Assembly: GCA_012719255.1 (NCBI GenBank)
Contig: JAAYAS010000123.1
Span: forward strand, 1 to 10,921
DNA length: 10,921 nucleotides
Origin: Microbacteriaceae bacterium
Lineage (GTDB): Bacteria > Actinomycetota > Actinomycetes > Actinomycetales > Microbacteriaceae
Direction: 5' to 3'
In this document: positions 6,215 through 10,921 of the stretch, piece by piece
Numbering within the stretch: the stretch's first letter is position 1
How the letters are laid out: every line of letters begins with the position of its first letter
Notes under the pieces: generated by a model
What the model was told of the DNA's origin: nothing
Database searches by the model: none
What the model saw: only the letters and a program-made list of their open reading frames with translations
Program-made: the position numbers and the translations under genes

Positions 6215-6841
6215 CTACCGCGCGAGCGAGCCGGTGAGGCCCGGGGCGACGGCGAAGCAGCGGTAGTCGCGCACGCCCGCATCCCATTCGGCCTGCGTCG
6301 CGGGCCAGCGCACCTCGATGCGCAGGTCGGCGACGGCGGCGGCCGCGTCGAGGTCGAGCACCGCCGGGTCCTGGCAGGCGAGCATCGCCCGCTCCCGCAG
6401 GGCCTCCTCGCCCGGCCAGTCGCCGTCGGGACCGGCGGCGACGTCGAACTGCGAGGCGACCGGCACCACCGCGTACTGCTCGGCGGCGTGCGGCTCGGCG
6501 CAGGGCGCCACCGCGAAGGCCGGCGCCCACGCCGACGAGTACTCGGCGAGGCACTCCCCCGGCTCGAGCCCCGCGACCGGCACCCCCGCATCCGCACCCG
6601 ACTCGGCGGGCACGAGGTCGGCCGAGCCCGGGGGCCGGCCGGCCGGCGCGAGCCACCAGCCGAGCACGAGCGCGGCGACCATCGCGCCGATCATGATCCA
6701 CACCCACGCCCACGGCATCCGCCGGATGCGGCGGGCGACGCCGCGCGACCACGGGTCGAACGAGCGGCCGGGTCGACGCGGGTCGCCGGGACGCCACTCG
6801 TCGTCCCAGCCGCCCGCGAGGTCGTCCGGCCGGTCGACCAT
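6215..6841 (-). CDS. Septum_form-domain membrane protein
   Basis: This 208-residue protein has a short acidic, Pro/Arg-rich cytosolic N-terminus, one membrane helix at about 43-65 (WAWVWIMIGAMVAALVLGWW) and an exported C-terminal domain. That domain begins GLEPGECLAEYSSAWAPAF, followed by VAPCAEPHAAEQY and a C-terminal half with WPGEEAL, a CQDP segment and a final RCFAV. The paired Cys and the PCxEPHxAE motif are typical of the actinobacterial Septum_form family (PF13845). The name suggests a link to septation, but the molecular role is not established. Four Cys in the outer domain suggest two disulfides. Its ATG shares one base with the pyrE stop (TGATG at 6843-6839), so it is translated from the pyrE message, probably by termination-reinitiation. 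Confidence 0.82.
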   Translation of the reverse strand: MVDRPDDLAGGWDDEWRPGDPRRPGRSFDPWSRGVARRIRRMPWAWVWIMIGAMVAALVLGWWLAPAGRPPGSADLVPAESGADAGVPVAGLEPGECLAEYSSAWAPAFAVAPCAEPHAAEQYAVVPVASQFDVAAGPDGDWPGEEALRERAMLACQDPAVLDLDAAAAVADLRIEVRWPATQAEWDAGVRDYRCFAVAPGLTGSLAR

Positions 6842-7392
6842 CAGACCGGCTGCAGCCCGAGGTCGTCGAGTCCGATGGCGAAGCGGTAGGGGTAGCCGGC
6901 CGCCTCGATGCGCTCGCCGGCGCCGGTGGCGCGGTCGACGATGGTGACGACGGCGACGATCTCGGCGCCCGCCTTCTCGAGCGCGGCGCAGGCGGTGAGC
7001 GGCGAGCCGCCGGTCGTCGAGGTGTCCTCGAGCACGACGACGCGCTTGCCGGCGACCTCGGCGCCCTCGATCTGGCGGCCGCGGCCGTGGTCCTTCGGCT
7101 CCTTGCGCACGACGAACGCGTCGATCGCGCGGCCCTGCGCGACGCCGACGTGCATGACGGCGTTCGCGAGCGGGTCGGCGCCCATGGTGAGCCCGCCCAC
7201 CGCATCCACCGGCCCGAACTCGTCGATGAGCTCGAGCAGCACCTCGCCGATGAGCGGGGCCGCGCGGTGGTCGAGCGAGAGCTTGCGCAGGTCGATGTAG
7301 TAGGAGGCCTGCTTGCCGCTCGAGAGCGTGAAGTCGCCGTGGAAGACGGCCTCGTCGGTGATGAGCTGGATGAGGGTGTCGCGTGCGGTCAC
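6841..7392 (-). CDS. pyrE: Orotate phosphoribosyltransferase
   Basis: This 183-residue cytosolic enzyme joins orotate and PRPP to make orotidine 5'-phosphate in UMP synthesis. Visible features are the N-terminal FTLSSGKQASYYIDLRK segment (residues 21-37), the flexible-loop region RKEPKDHGRGRQIEG that contacts PRPP, and the PRPP-binding motif VVVLEDTSTTGGSPL (118-132, acidic pair E122-D123). Length is normal for the short actinobacterial type. The start codon is GTG at 7392, preceded by TAGACT six bases upstream, so the mRNA is probably leaderless. The gene overlaps the Septum_form gene by one base and is divergent from xthA across 44 bp. Confidence 0.95.
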   Translation of the reverse strand: MTARDTLIQLITDEAVFHGDFTLSSGKQASYYIDLRKLSLDHRAAPLIGEVLLELIDEFGPVDAVGGLTMGADPLANAVMHVGVAQGRAIDAFVVRKEPKDHGRGRQIEGAEVAGKRVVVLEDTSTTGGSPLTACAALEKAGAEIVAVVTIVDRATGAGERIEAAGYPYRFAIGLDDLGLQPV

Positions 7393-7398
7393 GGCGCC

Positions 7399-7404
7399 AG
7401 TCTA
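7399..7404 (-). promoter_or_regulatory. TANNNT -10 element (TAGACT), leaderless-type, for pyrE
   Basis: On the minus strand TAGACT is followed by GGCGCC and then the GTG at 7392, placing +1 on the G of the start codon. No Shine-Dalgarno is present. Confidence 0.55.
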
Positions 7405-7423
7405 CGGCGGTCGCGCGAGCGGA

Positions 7424-7429
7424 TACGGT
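7424..7429 (+). promoter_or_regulatory. TANNNT -10 element (TACGGT), leaderless-type, for xthA
   Basis: TACGGT is followed by seven bases and then the xthA ATG at 7437. It is only 19 bases away from the oppositely directed pyrE -10, so the two promoters are back to back and RNA polymerases would compete for the same 44-bp space. Confidence 0.5.
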
Positions 7430-7436
7430 GGTGCGC

Positions 7437-8273
7437 ATGCGCATCGCCACCTGGAACGTGAACTCCATCCGCACCCGCAAGGCCCGCGTCGTCGACTTCC
7501 TGCTCCGCGCCGACATCGACGTGCTCGCGATGCAGGAGATCAAGTGCAGGCCCGAGCAGTTCCCGTACGACGAGTTCGATGCGGCGGGCTACGAGGTGAT
7601 CGCGCACGGCACGAACCAGTGGAACGGCGTGGCGATCGCGTCGCGGCTGCCGATCGACGAGACCGTCGAGGGCTTCGACGGCATGCCCGGCTTCGGCGAG
7701 GCGGATGCGGAGGGGCTGCTGCCGCTCGAGGCGCGCGCGCTCGGCGCCTCGATCGAGGGCGTGCAGCTGTGGTCGCTCTACGTGCCGAACGGCCGCGAGC
7801 TCGACCACCCGCACTATCACTACAAGCTCGAGTGGCTGCGGGCGCTGCGCGCGGCGACGGATGCGTGGCGCGGGGCGAACCCGGATGCGCCGGTCGCGCT
7901 GATGGGCGACTTCAACATCGCGCCGCTCGACATCGACGTGTGGGACCGCGAGTTCTTCGAGGGGCGCACGCACGTGTCGGAGCCGGAGCGGGCGGCGTTC
8001 CAGGGCTTCCTCGACGACGGCTTCGTCGACGTCGTGCGCGAGCGGGGCGTCGAGGGCTACACGTACTGGGACTACCAGCAGCTGCGGTTCCCGCGGAACG
8101 AGGGCATGCGCATCGACTTCATCCTCGGCAACGCCGAGTTCGACGAGCTCGTCGTGGATGCGTCGATCGAGCGCGACGAGCGCAAGGGCGACGGCCCGAG
8201 CGACCACGTGCCGGTGGTCGTCGAGCTCGACATCGAGACCGGCCTCGATGACGACCGGCCGATGATCTTCTAG
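7437..8273 (+). CDS. xthA: Exodeoxyribonuclease III (AP endonuclease)
   Basis: This 278-residue protein is a full-length member of the exonuclease III/AP endonuclease fold. Catalytic and metal-binding residues are in place: N7 in WNVNSIRTR, E34 in MQEIKC, Y115 in LYVPNG, D158 and N160 in GDFNIAP, and D256-H257 in SDHVPVV. The enzyme cuts at abasic sites and has 3'-phosphatase and 3'-5' exonuclease activity in base-excision repair. The start is the ATG just before RIATWNVNS, the usual family N-terminus; the frame is open upstream to 7383 but includes GTG codons that lack a binding site. TACGGT seven bases upstream suggests a leaderless transcript. A 9-bp hairpin follows the gene. Confidence 0.95.
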   Translation: MRIATWNVNSIRTRKARVVDFLLRADIDVLAMQEIKCRPEQFPYDEFDAAGYEVIAHGTNQWNGVAIASRLPIDETVEGFDGMPGFGEADAEGLLPLEARALGASIEGVQLWSLYVPNGRELDHPHYHYKLEWLRALRAATDAWRGANPDAPVALMGDFNIAPLDIDVWDREFFEGRTHVSEPERAAFQGFLDDGFVDVVRERGVEGYTYWDYQQLRFPRNEGMRIDFILGNAEFDELVVDASIERDERKGDGPSDHVPVVVELDIETGLDDDRPMIF

Positions 8274-8312
8274 GCCGGCCGCACCGGGCCGCCGCCCGGG
8301 CCCCGCGGCCGA

Positions 8313-8337
8313 CGCGCCGGCGCTCCGAGCCGGCGCG
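8313..8337 (+). terminator. Terminator-like hairpin after xthA
   Basis: CGCGCCGGC (8313-8321) and GCCGGCGCG (8329-8337) pair perfectly with a 7-base loop, 40 bases after the xthA stop. It is followed by GGGG, not U. Confidence 0.65.
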
Positions 8338-8349
8338 GGGGGCGTCGGC

Positions 8350-8682
8350 GACGCTGGCGTGGAGTGCCGCGTGACTCCACCTCGACGACGTGGAGCCGAA
8401 ATGCAGGCGTGGACTCTCCACGCACTCACCGCTCGGCTCACGGCTCCACCTCGGCGAGGTGGAGCGCACTCCGACTCCACCCCGCCGGTGCCGACGTGGA
8501 GTGTTGCTCGACACCACCCCGCCGGCGTCCACGCCGACGTCGCCGCCGACGCTGGCGTGGAGTGCCGCGCGACTCCACCCGGACGGGGTGGAGCCGAAAT
8601 GCAGGCGTGGACCCTCCACGCACTCACCGCTCGGCTGGCGACTCCACCTCGGCGAGGTGGAGCGCACTCCGACTCCACCCCG
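8350..8682. repeat. GTGGAG/CTCCAC palindromic array (two 135-bp direct copies)
   Basis: Copy 1 is 8350-8484 and copy 2 is 8548-8682; they are offset by exactly 198 bases with no gaps and differ at about 9 of 135 positions. GTGGAG occurs at 8359, 8390, 8459, 8496, 8557, 8588 and 8657; CTCCAC occurs at 8375, 8416, 8444, 8475, 8573, 8614, 8642 and 8673. These pair as successive hairpins. In copy 1 these are 8359-8380 (7-bp stem), 8407-8423 (GCGTGGA/TCCACGC, 3-base loop) and 8444-8464 (9-bp stem, 3-base loop), each repeated in copy 2. The 63 bases between copies contain further weak half-sites. Several frames are open across it, but this follows from the repeats and no frame has a credible start or family. 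Confidence 0.9.
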
Positions 8683-8858
8683 ATGGCGTGAAAGCTGGGG
8701 CGGGTCCACGCGGGCTCGCGGGGTGCGAAGGCCCGACACAGGGATGCGGGCGCGGGCTCTGGGCGCAGAGGTGCGGGGAGCGATGGCCGGCGCGCAGGGC
8801 GCGCTGGGGTGCAAGAGGCGATGCGAGGCGAGGTGCGGCGCGGCGCGGCGATCCGGGG
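8683..8858. other. Intergenic stretch with one hairpin, otherwise nothing recognised
   Basis: This G-rich, purine-biased filler lies between the palindromic array and the stop of the minus-strand lipoprotein gene. The only clear structure is a hairpin at 8787-8807 (GCGCGC arms 8790-8795 and 8799-8804, extended by CCG/TGG), which could terminate the minus-strand gene 52 bases beyond its stop. I see no gene, tRNA or promoter. Confidence 0.5.
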
Positions 8859-10433
8859 CTAGCAGCCCACCGCGAGCGCCGCGTCGGCGAGGCGGTAGGC
8901 GAGGTCGACGCGGGGGTCGGCGCCGTAGTCGGTGGGCGAGGCGGTCCAGGCGATCGTCACCTGGCGCACGCCGTCGGGACTCGCGAGCGCGATGGAGCGG
9001 TAGCCGAGGCCCGAGCCGAGGTGGCCGTAGACGAGGACGGGCTCGCCGATGCGCACCGTCACCGCGCCGGCCGGGTCGGTCTCGAGGGCGCCCGAGGTCG
9101 GCTCGGCGGCGGCGCCACCGCCATCGTCGGCGTCGCCCTCCGCACCGGCGTCGCCCGCGCCCGCGCCCCCGTCCGCATCCGCATCCGCATCCGCATCGCC
9201 GAGGAAGTCGTCGTCGGGACCGGCGAGGTCGGGCGCCGGCGCGTCGGAATCGGTCGGCAGCGCATCCTCGCCACCGGCGTCGGGCGAGGCCCCGTCGCCC
9301 GGCGCATCGGCATCCGCATCGGCATCCCCGTCGGTCGGCGCTGCGCCGTCCGCGTCCTCGGGCACCGCCTCCGGCACCTCGCCGGCCTCGATCGGCAGCA
9401 GCACCGGCGCACCGCCGTCGCCGCACGCATCCACGCGCCCCTGCACGCCGAGGCCGTAGCCGTCGGGACCGAGCGCGAGCATCTCGCCGAGCAGCTCGGG
9501 CGGCACGACGAGGCCGCGCACGAGGGCGCGCACGAACGTGTTCACGTCGGCGGCGTTCGACTCGATGCCGCCGGCGCCCGACCACAGCGACGCCTGCTGC
9601 AGCGTGACGTTCACCCGCAGCGCGCCGTCGACCCAGTAGCCGTGGAGGTGGGGGTCGGAGAGCAGGTCGTCGTCGGGCAGGCGGGTGCTGGCGAGTCCGA
9701 GCGGCTCGGCGATGCGCTCGTCGACGAGCTCGGCGAGCGACCGGCCGGTGAGGCGCTCGGCGAGCATCGTCAGCGCGATGTAGTTCGAGTTCGAGTACTC
9801 GAAGCGCTCGCCGGGCTCGAACCGCCAGGGCCGATCGGTGGCGAGCGCGAGCAGCTCCTCGTCGGTGCGCGGGGTCGACAGCGCGTCGGGGATCTCGTGG
9901 GCGCCGGCGGTGAGCCCGTCGACGTACTCGGGCAGCCCCGAGGTGTGGTCGAGCAGCTGCCGCACGGTCACCGGCGCGGGGGCGTCGTCGAGCGGTCCGG
10001 GCACGTGCTCGGCGAACGGATCGTCGAGGTCGAGGCGGCCCTCGTCGACGAGCTGCAGCACGATCGCGGCGAGCATCGGCTTGGTGAGGCTCGCGATGCG
10101 GAACGTGTGCCCGGGCCGCGCCGGCCGCTCGCTCGCGAGCGACTGCACGCCCGCGGCGTGCGACCACGCCTCGTCGCCGTCGCGCACCTCGATCACCGCG
10201 GCGGGCGCGCCGGCGGCGACGAGCTCGTCGAGCAGGTCGACGAGCTCGGCGGTGTCGAAGCTCGCGGATGCGGTGGGGCGCAGCGGCAGCGCCGTCGGCC
10301 CCGGCTGCGCCTGGCTCGTGCACCCCGCGAGGCCCGCCGCGAGCGCCGCCGCGAGCGCGACGCGCAGCGGCCGGAGGCGGCCGGCGCGACGGGTGCGGCG
10401 GGGGCGGCGGGGGCGGGGGATGCGGGGGTTCAC
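8859..10433 (-). CDS. Serine beta-lactamase-fold lipoprotein (DD-peptidase/esterase-like) with Asp/Ala-rich insert
   Basis: This 524-residue exported lipoprotein has an unusually long Arg/Pro-rich n-region, a hydrophobic core and lipobox LAGC with Cys at 38. The Beta-lactamase (PF00144, class C-like) domain shows SxxK at S115-K118 (ASLTKPM), LLDHTSGLPEY at 160-170, YSN at 213-215, and HLG at 471-473 (VYGHLGSGLG) in the place of KTG. These are the nucleophile, general base and third-motif positions, so it should be active on D-Ala-D-Ala-like peptides or esters; the substrate is unknown. Between YGLG and the HLG strand is an inserted low-complexity stretch (about 351-456) rich in Asp, Ala and Gly. 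Cys337 and the C-terminal residue Cys524 could form a disulfide. The start is GTG 10433 (GGGGG-type site very close upstream); GTG 10451 is an alternative. It is divergent from gcvP. Confidence 0.88.
   Translation of the reverse strand: MNPRIPRPRRPRRTRRAGRLRPLRVALAAALAAGLAGCTSQAQPGPTALPLRPTASASFDTAELVDLLDELVAAGAPAAVIEVRDGDEAWSHAAGVQSLASERPARPGHTFRIASLTKPMLAAIVLQLVDEGRLDLDDPFAEHVPGPLDDAPAPVTVRQLLDHTSGLPEYVDGLTAGAHEIPDALSTPRTDEELLALATDRPWRFEPGERFEYSNSNYIALTMLAERLTGRSLAELVDERIAEPLGLASTRLPDDDLLSDPHLHGYWVDGALRVNVTLQQASLWSGAGGIESNAADVNTFVRALVRGLVVPPELLGEMLALGPDGYGLGVQGRVDACGDGGAPVLLPIEAGEVPEAVPEDADGAAPTDGDADADADAPGDGASPDAGGEDALPTDSDAPAPDLAGPDDDFLGDADADADADGGAGAGDAGAEGDADDGGGAAAEPTSGALETDPAGAVTVRIGEPVLVYGHLGSGLGYRSIALASPDGVRQVTIAWTASPTDYGADPRVDLAYRLADAALAVGC
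9066..9383 (-). repeat. Low-complexity insert coding Asp/Ala/Gly, with GCATCC tandem runs
   Basis: This coding segment contains tandem hexamers: GCATCC three times then GCATCG at 9175-9198, and alternating GCATCG/GCATCC at 9304-9327, giving ADADADAD-type peptide. The reading frame is kept because the unit is six bases. It lies inside the lipoprotein gene and probably varies in length between strains through slippage. Confidence 0.75.
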
Positions 10434-10454
10434 GACCCCCGATGATCCCACGCC

Positions 10455-10502
10455 CCCGCATCCGACCGGTAGTCGCCGCTGCGACCACCGGTCGGATGCG
10501 GG
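10455..10502 (-). repeat. Two-tier hairpin upstream of the beta-lactamase-fold lipoprotein (copy 2 of the 34-nt element)
   Basis: The outer stem is 16 bp and perfect (10455-10470 with 10487-10502, containing GCATCCGACCGGT). Then come an A/C mismatch, an inner GTCGC/GCGAC stem (10472-10476 with 10481-10485) and a 4-base loop. Read in the direction of the lipoprotein gene, the 34-base core (10462-10495) is identical to the ribY-upstream copy at 30 positions. It ends 21 bases before the GTG at 10433 and also lies about 40 bases upstream of the likely gcvP -10. Confidence 0.8.
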
Positions 10503-10540
10503 CGGGGCGGCGGGCCCGGGTTGCGCTCGGGGGGATCGTC

Positions 10541-10546
10541 TAGCCT
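10541..10546 (+). promoter_or_regulatory. Possible gcvP -10 element (TAGCCT)
   Basis: TAGCCT fits TANNNT and would start transcription near 10553, giving a leader of about 100 bases. TTGCGC at 10521 is a poor -35 with short spacing. A CGTCGCGA/TCGCGACG inverted repeat (10554-10571) lies at the predicted start of the message. Confidence 0.35.
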
Positions 10547-10640
10547 GGCGGCACGTCGCGAGGTCGCGACGCCGAATCGAACGCACGCCGCGCAGCAGCA
10601 GCGGGAGGGATCGGGCCCCGCGCCCGCGCGCGCCACGACA

Positions 10641-10646
10641 AGGGAG
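10641..10646 (+). promoter_or_regulatory. Ribosome binding site of gcvP (AGGGAG)
   Basis: AGGGAG ends six bases before the GTG at 10653. It fixes that GTG as the start and shows that gcvP, unlike pyrE or xthA, has a normal leader. Confidence 0.7.
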
Positions 10647-10652
10647 CCTCCT

Positions 10653-10921
10653 GTGTCCGCATCCCCACTGCCGCCGACCGGATTCGCGCAGCGCCACATC
10701 GGCATCGCCCCCGACGACCTGCGCCGGATGCTCGACGACCTCGGCCGCGCCTCGCTCGGCGCCCTCGTCGACGAGGCGGTGCCCGCGGACATCCGCTCGA
10801 CGGCGCCGCTCGACCTGCCGCCGGCGCGCAGCGAGGCCGAGCTGCTCGCCGACCTGCGCGCGCTCGCCGCGAAGAACACGGTGCTGCGGCAGTGCATCGG
10901 CCAGGGCTTCAGCGACACGCA
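10653..10921 (+). CDS. gcvP: Glycine dehydrogenase (decarboxylating), P-protein, N-terminal fragment
   Basis: The first 89 codons are present and the gene runs off the right edge. The N-terminus PPTGFAQRHIGIAPDDLRRMLDDLGRASLGALVDEAVPADIR, followed by SEAELLADLRALAAKNTVLRQCIGQGFSDT, is characteristic of GcvP: an HIG motif, a LxxLxxLAxxN segment, then the (I/G)QGF(Y/S)xT motif. This PLP enzyme decarboxylates glycine and passes the aminomethyl group to the lipoyl H-protein in the glycine cleavage system. The start is GTG at 10653 with AGGGAG upstream. No gcvT or gcvH is visible in the window; they may lie to the right. I see no glycine riboswitch consensus in its leader. Confidence 0.93.
   Translation, partial: MSASPLPPTGFAQRHIGIAPDDLRRMLDDLGRASLGALVDEAVPADIRSTAPLDLPPARSEAELLADLRALAAKNTVLRQCIGQGFSDT

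Noticed and set aside
8350..8682. CRISPR array
   Set aside because: There are only two long near-identical copies made of palindromes, without short identical repeats separated by unique spacers, and no cas genes.
8359..8691. 110-codon open frame across the palindromic array
   Set aside because: Its peptide merely repeats the DNA repeat, several other frames are equally open, and there is no binding site or family resemblance.
9175..9327. GCATCC runs as a non-coding satellite
   Set aside because: They are in frame inside the lipoprotein gene and keep its reading frame open between catalytic motifs.
8364..10445. Plus-strand frame of 693 codons opposite the beta-lactamase-fold gene
   Set aside because: It is antisense to a gene with intact lipobox, SxxK, YSN and HLG motifs, and its composition is shadow-like.
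10547..10652. Glycine riboswitch ahead of gcvP
   Set aside because: The leader lacks the conserved aptamer blocks; only a short CGTCGCGA/TCGCGACG inverted repeat is present.

Overview
This window is very GC-rich (roughly three quarters G+C by eye), with strong G/C preference at third codon positions. It looks like the chromosome of a high-GC actinomycete, most likely Microbacteriaceae. The protein set supports this: a DUF3151 protein, a Septum_form-type protein, and a purA / DUF3151 / SPOUT methyltransferase / pyrE neighbourhood that, from memory, recalls the mycobacterial purA-Rv0360c and Rv0380c-pyrE region. No phage, IS element, tRNA, rRNA or CRISPR was seen.

Layout, left to right. The 5' end of purA runs off the left edge on the minus strand. 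Divergent from it is a long, poorly characterised single-pass membrane protein whose N-terminus faintly resembles an inactive M16 peptidase. It converges on a DUF3151 gene (minus) across a 12-bp GC hairpin. Next is the clearest regulatory unit: an FMN riboswitch (2862-3006) ahead of an ABC permease gene (ribX-like) and a substrate-binding lipoprotein gene (ribY-like), closed by a 14-bp terminator hairpin. The riboswitch is what marks this ThiXY-type transporter as a flavin importer. No ATPase gene is present. A SpoU/TrmH RNA methyltransferase gene (plus) then converges on the pyrE-Septum_form operon (minus; stop and start overlap by one base). pyrE is divergent from xthA (exonuclease III) across only 44 bp.

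Between xthA and the next gene is a 585-bp non-coding stretch. It carries a terminator and then a dense array of GTGGAG/CTCCAC inverted repeats built from two 135-bp direct copies 198 bp apart. After it comes a minus-strand serine beta-lactamase-fold lipoprotein with a Asp/Ala-rich insert of about 105 residues, and then the start of gcvP (plus), cut by the right edge.

The genes are mostly housekeeping: purine and pyrimidine synthesis, DNA repair, RNA modification and glycine cleavage. The less ordinary material is non-coding: (i) a 34-nt two-tier hairpin, 30/34 identical in two copies, each just upstream of a lipoprotein gene; (ii) the GTGGAG/CTCCAC array; (iii) TANNNT -10 elements six or seven bases before the start codon of four genes, suggesting leaderless transcripts; (iv) a strong excess of the hexamer GGATGC/GCATCC; (v) an apparent strand-exchange platform behind the FMN aptamer.
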